A stretch of 64,000 bases of DNA, from positions 372,001-436,000 of the forward strand of contig NW_027478717.1 in the NCBI RefSeq assembly GCF_051014685.1, written 5' to 3'. Below are positions 1 to 13,529 of the stretch, one piece after another. Position 1 is the first letter of the stretch; every line of letters starts with the position of its first letter. The translations under genes and the position numbers were made by a program. The DNA comes from Ptiloglossa arizonensis (lineage: Eukaryota > Arthropoda > Insecta > Hymenoptera > Colletidae). The notes under the pieces were generated by a model, which saw only the letters and a program-made list of their open reading frames with translations, searched no databases and was not told the origin of the DNA.

Positions 1-2508
1 AGTTGCAGTAGGAATTTTTGGGTTTGGTTAATCCGTTCGCGAGATATGGGTGTTTGAAGCTAAGAAATGGTTGAGAAGGCAGCAAATTTTTCGCAATTCT
101 GCTGCTCAACGCTTAACCAGAATGGCCTAGGGAAAAATACACATACCTTTGTAATCGGGCGAGTTTCTACTTTCAGACACACTAGGAATTTTTGGGTTTG
201 GTCAATCCGTTCGCGAGATATGGGAGTTTGAAGCTAAGAAATGGTTGAGAAGGCAACAAATTTTTCGCACTTCTGCTGTTCCAAACGCTTAACCAGAATG
301 GACCAGGGACAAAATACACACACCGTTGTAATCGGGCGAGTCTCTACTTTCAGATGCAAGAGGAATTTTCTGGTTCGGTGAATCCGTTCGCGAGATATGC
401 GAGTTTGAAGCTAAGAAATGGTTGAGAAGGCAACAAATTTTTCGCACTTCTACTGCTCCGAACGCTTAACCAGAATGGCCTAGGGAAAAAAATACACATA
501 CCGTTGTTATCGGGCGAGTTTCTACTGCCAGACGAAACAGGAACTTTTGGGTTTGGTCAATCCGTTCGCGAGATATGGAAGCTTGAAGCTAAGAAATGGT
601 TGAGCAGACAACAAATTTTTCGCAATTCTGCTGCTCCAAACGCTTAACCAGAATGGCCTAGGGAAAAAATGCACATGCAGTTGCAATCGGGCGAGTTTCT
701 GCTTTCAGACACAGCAGGAATTTTTGTGATTGGTCAAACCGTTCGCGAGATATGGGAGTTTGAATCTAAGAAATGGTTGAGAAGACAACAAATTTTTCGC
801 ACTTCTCCTGCTCGAAACGCTTAATCAGAATGGCCTAGGGGAAAAACACACATGCCGTTGTAATCGGGCGAGTTTCTACTTCCAGATGCAATCGGAATTT
901 TTGGGTTTGGAGAATCCGTTCGCGAGATATGGGAGTTTGAAGCTAAGGAATGGTTGAGAAGGCAACAAATTTTGCGCAATTCTGCTGTTCCAAACGCTTA
1001 ACCAGAATGGCCTAGGGAAAAAATACACATACCGTTGTAATCGGGCAAGTTTCTACTTTCAGATGCAAGAGGAATTTTCGGGTTTGGTGAATCCGTTCGC
1101 GAGATATGCAAGTTTGAAGCTAAGAAATGGTTGAGAAGGAAACAAATTTTTCGCACTTCAGCTGCTCCAAATGCTTAACCAGAATGGCCTAGGGAAAAAA
1201 TACACATACCTTTGGAATCGGACGAGTTTCTACTTTCAGACGCACCAGGAATTTTTCGGTTTCGTCAATCCGTCCGCGAGATACGGGAGTTTGAAGCTAA
1301 GAAATGGTTGCAAAGACAACAAATTTTTCGCACATCTGTTGCTCGAAACGCTTAATCAGAATGGCCTAGGGAAAAAAAACACATACCGTTGTAATCGGGC
1401 GAGTTTCTACTATCAGATGCAAGAGGAATTGTTGGGTTTGGTCAATCCGTTCGCGAGATATGGGAGTTTGAAGCTAAGAAATGGTTGAGAAGACAACTAA
1501 TTTTTCGCAATTCTGCTGCTCCAAACGCTTAACCAGAATGGCCTAGGGAAGAAAATACACATACCGTTGTAATCGGTCGAGTTTCTACTTTCAGACGCAA
1601 CAAGAATTTTTCGGTTTCGTCAATCCATTCGCGAGATATGGGAGTTTGAAGCTAAGAAATGGTTGAGAAGGCAACAAATTTTTCGCAATTCTGCTGTTCC
1701 AAACGCTTAACCAGAGTGGCCTAGGGAAAAACTACACATACCGTTGTAATCGGGCGAGTTTCTACTTTCAGATGCAAGAGGAATTTTCGGGTTTGGTGAA
1801 TCCGTTCGCGAGATATGCGAGTTTGAAGCTAAGAAATGGTTGAGAAGGCAACAAATTTTTCGCACTTCAGCTGCTCCAATTGCTTAACCAGAATTGCCTA
1901 GGGAAAAAATACACATACCTTTGTAATCGGTCGAGTTTCTACTTTCAGACGCAACAGGAATTTTTGGGTTTGGTCAATCCGTTCGTGAAATATGGGAGTT
2001 TGAAGCTAAGAAATGGTTGCAAAGACAACAAATTTTTCGCACTTCTGCTGCTCCGAACGCTTAACCAGGTTGGCCTAGGGAAAAAATACACATACCGTTG
2101 TTATCGGGCGAGTTTCTACTTTCAGTTGCAGTAGGAATTTTTGGGTTTGGTTAATCCGTTCGCGAGATATGGGTGTTTGAAGCTAAGAAATGGTTGAGAA
2201 GGCAGCAAATTTTTCGCAATTCTGCTGCTCAACGCTTAACCAGAATGGCCTAGGGAAAAATACACATACCTTTGTAATCGGGCGAGTTTCTACTTTCAGA
2301 CACACTAGGAATTTTTGGGTTTGGTCAATCCGTTCGCGAGATATGGGAGTTTGAAGCTAAGAAATGGTTGAGAAGGCAACAAATTATTCGCAATTCTGCT
2401 GCTCTAATCGCTTAACCAGAGTGGCCTAGAAAAAACATACACATACCGTTGTAATCGGGCGAGTATCTACTTTCAGATACAAGAGGAATTTTTGGGCTTG
2501 GTCAATCC

Positions 2509-2525
2509 GTTCGCGAGATACGGGA
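2509..2525 (+). other. Exact CENP-B-box-core match
   Basis: GTTCGCGAGATACGGGA fits NTTCGNNNNANNCGGGN at all nine fixed positions. It lies at monomer position 26-42 and is followed by GGTTGAAGCTAAG. Binding by any protein is inferred only. Confidence 0.6.
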
Positions 2526-3748
2526 GGTTGAAGCTAAGAAATGTTTGAGAAGGCAACAAACTTTTCGCAATTCTGCTGTTCCAATTGCTTAACCAGAATG
2601 GACTAGGGACAAAATACACATACCGTTGTAATCGGGCGAGTCTCTACTTTCAGATGCAAGAGGAATTTTCTGGTTCGGTGAATCCGTTCGCGAGATATGC
2701 GAGTTTGAAGCTAAGAAATGGTTGAGAAGGCAACAAATTTTTCGCACTTCTACTGCTCCGCACGCTTAACCAGAATGGCCTAGGGAAAAAATGCACATGC
2801 AGTTGCAATCGGGCGAGTTTCTGCTTTCAGACACAGCAGGAATTTTTGTGATTGGTCAAACCGTTCGCGAGATATGGGAGCTTGAATCTAAGAAATGGTT
2901 GAGAAGACAACAAATTTTTCGCACTTCTCCTGCTCGAAACGCTTAATCAGAATGGCCTAGTGGAAAAACACACATGCCGTTGTAATCGGGCGAGTTTCTA
3001 CTTTCAGATGCAAGAGGAATTTTCGGGTTCGGTGAATCCGTTCGCGAGATATGCGAGTTTGAAGCTAAGAAATGGTTGAGAAGGCAACAAATTTTTCGCA
3101 CTTCTGCTGCTCCGAAAGCTTAACCAGAATGGCCTAGGGAAAAAAATACACATACCGTTGTAATCGGGCGAGTTTCTACTTTCAGCTGCAGTAGGAATTT
3201 TTGGGTTTGGTTAATCCGTTCGCGAGATATGGGTGTTTGAAGCTAAGAAATGGTTGAGAAGGCAACAAATTTTTCGCAATTCTGCTGTTCCAAACGCTTA
3301 ACCAGTGTGGCCTAGGGAAAAAATACACATACCGTTGTTATCGGGCGAGTTTCTACTGCCGGACGCAACAGGAACTTTTGGGTTTGATCAATCCGTTCGC
3401 GAGATATGGAAGCTTGAAGCTAAGAAATGGTTGAGAAGACAACAAATTTTTCGCAATTCTGCTGCTCCAAACGCTTAACCAGAATGGCCTAGGGAAAAAA
3501 TACACATACCGTTGTAATCGGGCGAGTTTCTACTTTCAGTTGCAGTAGGAATTTTTGGGTTTGGTTAATCCGTTCGCGAGATATGGGTGTTTGAAGCTAA
3601 GAAATGGTTGAGAAGGCAACAAATTTTTCGCAATTCTGCTGTTCCAAACGCTTAACCAGTGTGGCCTAGGGAAAAAATACACATACCGTTGTAATCGGGC
3701 GAGTATCTACTTTCAGATACAAGAGGAATTTTTGGGTTCGGTCAATCC

Positions 3749-3765
3749 GTTCGCGAGATACGGGA
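3749..3765 (+). other. Exact CENP-B-box-core match
   Basis: Same 17-mer at the same monomer position, in a monomer with GAAGCTATGAAATGG downstream. It lies 1,240 bp (seven monomers) after the 2509 site. Confidence 0.6.
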
Positions 3766-6754
3766 GGTTGAAGCTATGAAATGGTTAAGAAGACAACAAT
3801 TTTTGCGCAATTCTGCTGCTCCAAACGCTTAACCAGAATGTGCTAGGGAAAAAATACAAATACCGCTGTGATCGGGCGAGTTTCTACATTCAGACGCAAT
3901 AGGAATTTTTGGGTTCGGTCAATCCGTTCGCGAGATATGGGAGTTTGAAGCTAAGAAATGGTTGAGAAGGCAACAAATTATTCGCAATTCTGCTGCTCTA
4001 ATCGCTTAACCAGAGTGGCCTAGAAAAAAAACATACATACCGTTGTAATCGGGCGAGTACCTACTTTCAGATACAAGAGGAATTTTTGGGCTTGGTCAAT
4101 CCGTTCGCGAGATATGGGAGTTTCAAGCTAAGAAATGGTTGCGAAGACAACAAATTTTTCGCACTTCTGCTGCTCCGAACGCTTAACCAGGATGGCCCTG
4201 GGAAAAAATGCACATACCGTTGTTATCGGGCGAGTTTCTACTGCCAGACGCAACAGGAAGTTTTGGGTTTGGGCAGTCCGTTCGCGAGATATGGGAGTTT
4301 GAAGCTAAGAAATGGTTGAGAAGACAACTAATTTTTCGCAATTCTGCTGCTCCAAACGCTTAACCCGAACGGCCTAGGGAAAAAATACACATACCGTTGT
4401 AATCGGGCGGGTTTCTACTTTCAGACGCAACAGGAATTTTTGGGTTTGGTCAATCCGTTCGCGAAATATGGGAGTTTGAAGCTAAGAAATGGATGCGAAG
4501 ACAACAAATTTTTCGCACTTCTGCTGCTCCGAACGCTTATCCAGAATGGCCTAGGGAAAAAAATACACATACCGTTGTAATCGGGCGAGTTTCTACTTTC
4601 AGTTGCAGTAGGAATTTTTGGGTTTGGTTAATCCGTTCGCGAGATATGGGTGTTTGAAGCTAAGAAATGGTTGAGAAGGCAACAAACTTTGCGCAATTCT
4701 GCTGTTCCAAACGCTTAACCAGAATGGACCAGGGACAAAATACACACACCGTTGTAATCGGGCGAGTCTCTACTTTCAGATGCAAGAGGAATTTTCTGGT
4801 TCGGTGAATCCGTTCGCGAGATATGCGAGTTTGAAGCTAAGAAATGGTTGAGAAGGCAACAAATTTTTCGCACTTCTACTGCTCCGAACGCTTAACCAGA
4901 ATGGCCTAGGGAAAAAAATACACATACCGTTGTTATCGGGCGAGTTTCTACTGCCAGACGAAACAGGAACTTTTGGGTTTGGTCAATCCGTTCGCGAGAT
5001 ATGGAAGCTTGAAGCTAAGAAATGGTTGAGCAGACAACAAATTTTTCGCAATTCTGCTGCTCCAAACGCTTAACCAGAATGGCCTAGGGAAAAAATGCAC
5101 ATGCAGTTGCAATCGGGCGAGTTTCTGCTTTCAGACACAGCAGGAATTTTTGTGATTGGTCAAACCGTTCGCGAGATATGGGAGTTTGAATCTAAGAAAT
5201 GGTTGAGAAGACAACAAATTTTTCGCACTTCTCCTGCTCGAAACGCTTAATCAGAATGGCCTAGGGGAAAAACACACATGCCGTTGTAATCGGGCGAGTT
5301 TCTACTTCCAGATGCAATCGGAATTTTTGGGTTTGGAGAATCCGTTCGCGAGATATGGGAGTTTGAAGCTAAGGAATGGTTGAGAAGGCAACAAATTTTG
5401 CGCAATTCTGCTGTTCCAAACGCTTAACCAGAATGGCCTAGGGAAAAAATACACATACCGTTGTAATCGGGCAAGTTTCTACTTTCAGATGCAAGAGGAA
5501 TTTTCGGGTTTGGTGAATCCGGTCGCGAGATATGCAAGTTTGAAGCTAAGAAATGGTTGAGAAGGAAACAAATTTTTCGCACTTCAGCTGCTCCAAATGC
5601 TTAACCAGAATGGCCTAGGGAAAAAATACACATACCCTTGGAATCGGACGAGTTTCTACTTTCAGACGCACCAGGAATTTTTCGGTTTCGTCAATCCGTC
5701 CGCGAGATACGGGAGTTTGAAGCTAAGAAATGGTTGCAAAGACAACAAATTTTTCGCACATCTGTTGCTCGAAACGCTTAATCAGAATGGCCTAGGGAAA
5801 AACTTCACATACCGTTGTAATCGGGCGAGTTTCTACTTTCAGATGCAAGAGGAATTTTCGGGTTTGGTGAATCCGTTCGCGAGATATGCGAGTTTGAAGC
5901 TAAGAAATGGTTGAGAAGGCAACAAATTTTTCGCACTTCAGCTGCTCCAATTGCCTAACCAGAATTGCCTAGGGAAAAAATACACATACCTTTGTAATCG
6001 GTCGAGTTTCTACTTTCAGACGCAACAGGAATTTTTGGGTTTGGTCAATCCGTTCGTGAATTATGGGAGTTTGAAGCTAAGAAATGGTTGCAAAGACAAC
6101 AAATTTTTCGCACTTCTGCTGCTCCGAACGCTTAACCAGGTTGGCCTAGGGAAAAAATACACATACCGTTGTTATCGGGCGAGTTTCTACTTTCAGTTGC
6201 AGTAGGAATTTTTGGGTTTGGTTGATCCGTTCGCGAAATATGGGTGTTTGAAGCTAAGAAATGGTTGAGAAGGCAGCAAATTTTTCGCAATTCTGCTGCT
6301 CAACGCTTAACCAGAATGGCCTAGGGAAAAATACACATACCTTTGTAATCGGGCGAGTTTCTACTTTCAGACACACTAGGAATTTTTGGGTTTGGTCAAT
6401 CCGTTCGCGAGATATGGGAGTTTGAAGCTAAGAAATGGTTGAGAAGGCAACAAATTTTGCGCACTTCTGCTGCTCCAAACGCTTAACCAGATGGCCTAGG
6501 GAATAATACACATACCGCTGCAATCTGGCGAGTTTCTACTTTCAGATACAGTGGGAATTTTTGGGTTTGGTCAATCCGTTCGCGAGATATGGGAGTTTGA
6601 AGTTAAGAAATGGTTGAGAAGGAAACAAATTTTGCGCAATTCTGCTGCTCCAAACGCTTAACCAGAATCGCCTAGGGAAAAAATACATATACCGTTGTAA
6701 TCGGGCGAGTTTCTACTTTCAGATGCAAGAGGAATTTTTGCGTTCGGTCAATCC

Positions 6755-6771
6755 GTTCGCGAGATACGGGA
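6755..6771 (+). other. Exact CENP-B-box-core match, first of a pair
   Basis: Exact core in a GAAGCTATG-type monomer. The next exact core, at 7109, is 354 bp away, so one intervening monomer carries the TATGGG form. Confidence 0.6.
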
Positions 6772-7108
6772 GGTTGAAGCTATGAAATGGTTAAGAAGAC
6801 AACAATTTTTGCGCAATTCTGCTGCTCCAAACGCTTAACCAGAATGTGCTAGGGAAAAAATACAAATACCGCTGTGATCGGGCGAGTTTCTACTTTGAGA
6901 CGCAACAGGAATTTTTGGGTTCGGTCAATCCGTTCGCGAGATATGGGAGTTTGAAGCTAAGAAATGGTTGAGAAGGCAACAAATTATTCGCAATTCTGCT
7001 GCTCTAATCGCTTAACCAGAGTGGCCTAGAAAAAAAATACACATACCGTTGTAATCGGGCGAGTATCTACTTTCAGATACAAGAGGAATTTTTGGGCTTG
7101 GTCAATCC

Positions 7109-7125
7109 GTTCGCGAGATACGGGA
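7109..7125 (+). other. Exact CENP-B-box-core match, second of a pair
   Basis: Exact core in a monomer with GAAGCTAAGAAATGTTTGAG downstream, the same type as the 2509 site. Confidence 0.6.
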
Positions 7126-8075
7126 GGTTGAAGCTAAGAAATGTTTGAGAAGGCAACAAACTTTGCGCAATTCTGCTGTTCCAATTGCTTAACCAGAATG
7201 GACTAGGGACAAAATACACATACCGTTGCAATCGGGCGAGTCTCTACTTTCAGATGCAAGAGGAATTTTCTGGTTCGGTGAATCCGTTCGCGAGATATGC
7301 GAGTTTGAAGCTAAGAAATGGTTGAGAAGGCAACAAATTTTTCGCACTTCTACTGCTCCGAACGCTTAACCAGAATGGCCTAGGGAAAAAATGCACATGC
7401 AGTTGCAATCGGGCGAGTTTCTGCTTTCAGACACAGCAGGAATTTTTGTGATTGGTCAAACCGTTCGCGAGATATGGGAGCTTGAATCTAAGAAATGGTT
7501 GAGAAGACAACAAATTTTTCGCACTTCTCCTGCTCGAAACGCTTAATCAGAATGGCCTAGTGGAAAAACACACATGCCGTTGTAATCGGGCGAGTTTCTA
7601 CTTTCAGATGCAAGAGGAATTTTCGGGTTCGGTGAATCCGTTCGCGAGATATGCGAGTTTGAAGCTAAGAAATGGTTGAGAAGGCAACAAATTTTTCGCA
7701 CTTCTGCTGCTCCGAAAGCTTAACCAGAATGGCCTAGGGAAAAAAATACACATACCGTTGTTATCGGGCGAGTTTCAACTGCCGGACGCAACAGGAACTT
7801 TTGGGTTTGATCAATCCGTTCGCGAGATATGGAAGCTTGAAGCTAAGAAATGGTTGAGAAGACAACAAATTTTTCGCAATTCTGCTGCTCCAAACGCTTA
7901 ACCAGAATGGCCTAGGGAAAAAATGCACATACCGTTGTAATCGGGCGAGTTTCTACTTTCAGTTGCAGTAGGAATTTTTGGGTTTGGTTAATCCGTTCGC
8001 GAGATATGGGTGTTTGAAGCTAAGAAATGGTTGAGAAGGCAACAAACTTTGCGCAATTCTGCTGTTCCAAACGCT

Positions 8076-11000
8076 TAACCAGAATGGACCAGGGACAAAA
8101 TACACACACCGTTGTAATCGGGCGAGTCTCTACTTTCAGATGCAAGAGGAATTTTCTGGTTCGGTGAATCCGTTCGCGAGATATGCGAGTTTGAAGCTAA
8201 GAAATGGTTGAGAAGGCAACAAATTTTTCGCACTTCTACTGCTCCGAACGCTTAACCAGAATGGCCTAGGGAAAAAAATACACATACCGTTGTTATCGGG
8301 CGAGTTTCTACTGCCAGACGAAACAGGAACTTTTGGGTTTGGTCAATCCGTTCGCGAGATATGGAAGCTTGAAGCTAAGAAATGGTTGAGCAGACAACAA
8401 ATTTTTCGCAATTCTGCTGCTCCAAACGCTTAACCAGAATGGCCTAGGGAAAAAATGCACATGCAGCTGCAATCGGGCGAGTCTCTGCTTTCAGACACAG
8501 CAGGAATTTTTGTGATTGGTCAAACCGTTCGCGAGATATGGGAGTTTGAATCTAAGAAATGGTTGAGAAGACAACAAATTTTTCGCACTTCTCCTGCTCG
8601 AAACGCTTAATCAGAATGGCCTAGGGGAAAAACACACATGCCGTTGTAATCGGGCGAGTTTCTACTTCCAGATGCAATCGGAATTTTTGGGTTTGGAGAA
8701 TCCGTTCGCGAGATATGGGAGTTTGAAGCTAAGGAATGGTTGAGAAGGCAACAAATTTTGCGCAATTCTGCTGTTCCAAACGCTTAACCAGAATGGTCTA
8801 GGGAAAAAATACACATACCGTTGTAATCGGGCAAGTTTCTACTTTCAGATGCAAGAGGAATTTTCGGGTTTGGTGAATCCGTTCGCGAGATATGCAAGTT
8901 TGAAGCTAAGAAATGGTTGAGAAGGAAACAAATTTTTCGCACTTCAGCTGCTCCAAATGCTTAACCAGAATGGCCTAGGGAAAAAATACACATACCTTTG
9001 GAATCGGACGAGTTTCTACTTTCAGACGCACCAGGAATTTTTCGGTTTCGTCAATCCGTCCGCGAGATACGGGAGTTTGAAGCTAAGAAATGGTTGCAAA
9101 GACAACAAATTTTTCGCACATCTGTTGCTCGAAACGCTTAATCAGAATGGCCTAAGGAAAAAAAACACATACCGTTGTAATCGGGCGAGTTTCTACTATC
9201 AGATGCAAGAGGAATTGTTGGGTTTGGTCAATCCGTTCGCGAGATATGGGAGTTTGAAGCTAAGAAATGGTTGAGAAGACAACTAATTTTTCGCAATTCT
9301 GCTGCTCCAAACGCTTAACCAGAATGGCCTAGGGAAGAAAATACACATACCGTTGTAATCGGTCGAGTTTCTACTTTCAGACGCAACAAGAATTTTTCGG
9401 TTTCGTCAATCCATTCGCGAGATATGGGAGTTTGAAGCTAAGAATTGGTTGAGAAGGCAACAAATTTTTCGCAATTCTGCTGTTCCAAACGCTTAACCAG
9501 AGTGGCCTAGGGAAAAACTACACATACCGTTGTAATCGGGCGAGTTTCTACTTTCAGATGCAAGAGGAATTTTCGGGTTTGGTGAATCCGTTCGCGAGAT
9601 ATGCGAGTTTGAAGCTAAGAAATGGTTGAGAAGGCAACAAATTTTTCGCACTTCAGCTGCTCCAATTGCTTAACCAGAATTGCCTAGGGAAAAAATACAC
9701 ATACCTTTGTAATCGGTCGAGTTTCTACTTTCAGACGCAACAGGAATTTTTGGGTTTGGTCAATCCGTTCGTGAAATATGGGAGTTTGAAGCTAAGAAAT
9801 GGTTGCAAAGACAACAAATTTTTCGCACTTCTGCTGCTCCGAACGCTTAACCAGGTTGGCCTAGGGAAAAAATACACATACCGTTGTTATCGGGCTAGTT
9901 TCTACTTTCAGTTGCAGTAGGAATTTTTGGGTTTGGTTAATCCGTTCGCGAGATATGGGTGTTTGAAGCTAAGAAATGGTTGAGAAGGCAGCAAATTTTT
10001 CGCAATTCTGCTGCTCCAAACGCTTAACCATATGGCCTAGGGAATAATACACATACCGCTGCAATCTGGCGAGTTTCTACTTTCAGATACAGTAGGAATT
10101 TTTGGGTTTGGTCAATCCGTTCGCGAGATATGGGAGTTTGAAGTTAAGAAATGGTTGAGAAGGAAACAAATTTTGCGCAATTCTGCTGCTCCAAACGCTT
10201 AACCAGAATCGCCTAGGGAAAAAATACATATACCGTTGTAATCGGGCGAGTTTCTACTTTCAGATGCAAGAGGAATTTTTGGGTTCGGTCAATCCGTTCG
10301 CGAGATACGGGAGGTTGAAGCTATGAAATGGTTAAGAAGACAACAATTTTTGCGCAATTCTGCTGCTCCAAACGCTTAACCAGAATGTGCTAGGGAAAAA
10401 GTACAAATACCGCTGTGATCGGGCGAGTTTCTACTTTCAGACGCAACAGGAATTTTTGGGTTCGGTCAATCCGTTCGCGAGATATGGGAGTTTGAAGCTA
10501 AGAAATGGTTGAGAAGGCAACAAATTATTCGCAATTCTGCTGCTCTAATCGCTTAACCAGAGTGGCCTAGAAAAAAAACATACATACCGTTGTAATCGGG
10601 CGAGTATCTACTTTCAGATACAAGAGGAATTTTTGGGCTTGGTCAATCCGTTCGCGAGATATGGGAGTTTCAAGCTAAGAAATGGTTGCGAAGACAACAA
10701 ATTTTTCGCACTTCTGCTGCTCCGAACGCTTAACCAGGATGGCCCTGGGAAAAAATGCACATACCGTTGTTATCGGGCGAGTTTCTACTGCCAGACGCAA
10801 CAGGAAGTTTTGGGTTTGGGCAGTCCGTTCGCGAGATATGGGAGTTTGAAGCTAAGAAATGGTTGAGAAGACAACTAATTTTTCGCAATTCTGCTGCTCC
10901 AAACGCTTAACCAGAACGGCCTAGGGAAAAAATACACATACCGTTGTAATCGGGCGGGTTTCTACTTTCAGACGCAACAGGAATTTTTGGGTTTGGTCAA

Positions 11001-11261
11001 TCCGTTCGCGAAATATGGGAGTTTGAAGCTAAGAAATGGATGCGAAGACAACAAATTTTTCGCACTTCTGCTGCTCCGAACGCTTATCCAGAATGGCCTA
11101 GGGAAAAAATACACATACCGTTGTAATCGGGCGAGTTTCTACTTTCAGTTGCAGTAGGAATTTTTGGGTTTGGTTAATCCGTTCGCGAGATATGGGTGTT
11201 TGAAGCTAAGAAATGGTTGAGAAGGCAACAAACTTTGCGCAATTCTGCTGTTCCAAACGCT
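8076..11261 (+). repeat. Domain I HOR unit 3 (18 monomers)
   Basis: Runs from the GGACCAGGGAC variant at 8087 to the one at 11273, exactly 3186 bp or 18 x 177. The anchor at 8957 and the AGTTGCAGTA monomer at 9910 keep the order of unit 2. The monomer with the GCTGCTCAACGC deletion is missing: at about 10,010 the array passes directly into the AACCATATGG variant. This is consistent with an in-register deletion relative to unit 2. Confidence 0.75.
10296..10312 (+). other. Exact CENP-B-box-core match
   Basis: Exact core in a GAAGCTATG-type monomer of HOR unit 3. Its expected partner two monomers later reads TATGGG followed by TTTCAAGC, a recombinant monomer, so the pair is broken here. Confidence 0.6.
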
Positions 11262-13482
11262 TAACCAGAATGGACCAGGGACAAAATACACACACCGTTG
11301 TAATCGGGCGAGTCTCTACTTTCAGATGCAAGAGGAATTTTCTGGTTCGGTGAATCCGTTCGCGAGATATGCGAGTTTCAAGCTAAGAAATGGTTGCGAA
11401 GACAACAAATTTTTCGCACTTCTGCTGCTCCGAACGCTTAACCAGGATGGCCCTGGGAAAAAATGCACATACCGTTGTTATCGGGCGAGTTTCTACTGCC
11501 AGACGCAACAGGAAGTTTTGGGTTTGGGCAGTCCGTTCGCGAGATATGGGAGTTTGAAGCTAAGAAATGGTTGAGAAGACAACTAATTTTTCGCAATTCT
11601 GCTGCTCCAAACGCTTAACCAGAACGGCCTAGGGAAAAAATACACATACCGTTGTTATCGGGCGAGTTTCTACTGCCAGACGAAACAGGAACTTTTGGGT
11701 TTGGTCAATCCGTTCGCGAGATATGGAAGCATGAAGCTAAGAAATGGTTGAGCAGACAACAAATTTTTCGCAATTCTGCTGCTCCAAACGCTTAACCAGA
11801 ATGGCCTAGGGAAAAAATGCACATGCAGTTGCAATCGGGCGAGTTTCTGCTTTCAGACACAGCAGGAATTTTTGTGATTGGTCAAACCGTTCGCGAGATA
11901 TGGGAGTTTGAATCTAAGAAATGGTTGAGAAGGCAACAAATTTTTCGCACTTCTCCTGCTCGAAACGCTTAATCAGGATGGCCTAGGGGAAAAACACACA
12001 TGCCGTTGTAATCGGGCGAGTTTCTACTTCCAGATGCAATCGGAATTTTTGGGTTTGGAGAATCCGTTCGCGAGATATGGGAGTTTGAAGCTAAGGAATG
12101 GTTGAGAAGGCAACAAATTTTGCGCAATTCTGCTGTTCCAAACGCTTAACCAGAATGGCCTAGGGAAAAAATACACATACCGTTGTAATCGGGCAAGTTT
12201 CTACTTTCAGATGCAAGAGGAATTTTCGGGTTTGGTGAATCCGTTCGCGAGATATGCAAGTTTGAAGCTAAGAAATGGTTGAGAAGGAAACAAATTTTTC
12301 GCACTTCAGCTGCTCCAAATGCTTAACCAGAATGGCCTAGGGAAAAAATACACATACCTTTGGAATCGGACGAGTTTCTACTTTCAGACGCACCAGGAAT
12401 TTTTCGGTTTCGTCAATCCGTCCGCGAGATACGGGAGTTTGAAGCTAAGAAATGGTTGCAAAGACAACAAATTTTTCGCACATCTGTTGCTCGAAACGCT
12501 TAATCAGTATGGCCTAGGGAAAAAAAACACATACCGTTGTAATCGGGCGAGTTTCTACTATCAGATGCAAGAGGAATTGTTGGGTTTGGTCAATCCGTTC
12601 GCGAGATATGGGAGTTTGAAGCTAAGAAATGGTTGAGAAGACAACTAATTTTTCGCAATTCTGCTGCTCCAAACGCTTAACCAGAATGGCCTAGGGAAGA
12701 AAATACACATACCGTTGTAATCGGTCGAGTTTCTACTTTCAGACGCAACAAGAATTTTTCGGTTTCGTCAATCCATTCGCGAGATATGGGAGTTTGAAGC
12801 TAAGAAATGGTTGAGAAGGCAACAAATTTTTCGCAATTCTGCTGTTCCAAACGCTTAACCAGAGTGGCCTAGGGAAAAACTACACATACCGTTGTAATCG
12901 GGCGAGTTTCTACTTTCAGATGCAAGAGGAATTTTCGGGTTTGGTGAATCCGTTCGCGAGATATGCGAGTTTGAAGCTAAGAAATGGTTGAGAAGGCAAC
13001 AAATTTTTCGCACTTCAGCTGCTCCAATTGCTTAACCAGAATTGCCTAGGGAACAAATACACATACCTTTGTAATCGGTCGAGTTTCTACTTTCAGACGC
13101 AACAGGAATTTTTGGGTTTGGTCAATCCGTTCGTGAAATATGGGAGTTTGAAGCTAAGAAATGGTTGCAAAGACAACAAATTTTTCGCACTTCTGCTGCT
13201 CCGAACGCTTAACCAGGTTGGCCTAGGGAAAAAATACACATACCGTTGTTATCGGGCGAGTTTCTACTTTCAGTTGCAGTAGGAATTTTTGGGTTTGGTT
13301 AATCCGTTCGCGAGAGATGGGAGTTTGAATCTAAGAAATGGTTGAGAAGGCAACAAATTATTCGCAATTCTGCTGCTCTAGTCGCTTAACCAGAGTGGCC
13401 TAGAAAAAAAATACACATACCGTTGTAATCGGGCGAGTATCTACTTTCAGATACAAGAGGAATTTTTGGGCTTGGTCAATCC

Positions 13483-13499
13483 GTTCGCGAGATACGGGA
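13483..13499 (+). other. Exact CENP-B-box-core match
   Basis: Exact core in unit 4. It is flanked upstream by the CTAGTCGCTTAACC variant and downstream by the three-monomer duplication. Confidence 0.6.
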
Positions 13500-13529
13500 G
13501 GTTGAAGCTAAGAAATGTTTGAGAAGGCA

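Larger units (their letters stand above)
290..4715 (+). repeat. Domain I HOR unit 1 (about 25 monomers)
   Basis: Bounded by the GGACCAGGGAC variant at about 301 and its next occurrence at 4727, an offset of 4426 bp. It contains the 1171 anchor, the AGTTGCAGTA monomer at 2124 and exact box matches at 2509 and 3749. It is longer than units 2 and 3 by about six to seven monomers. The extra material includes second copies of the AGTTGCAGTA-type monomer, so internal duplication is the likely cause. The phase chosen for the unit ends is arbitrary. Confidence 0.7.
4716..8075 (+). repeat. Domain I HOR unit 2 (about 19 monomers)
   Basis: Runs from the GGACCAGGGAC variant at 4727 to the next one at 8087, 3360 bp. 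Its first 1.4 kb matches unit 1 almost base for base (anchor 5597 against 1171). It includes the pair of exact CENP-B-box cores at 6755 and 7109, and a monomer with the shortened junction AACCAGATGGCC near 6484. Confidence 0.75.

Noticed and set aside
1171..1488. Recurrent 105-codon frame (also at 5597, 8957, 12319 and 29490)
   Set aside because: The recurrence reflects the HOR structure. The ATG is part of the AAATGCTTAACC monomer variant, so the frame is a marker of repeat type, not a gene family.
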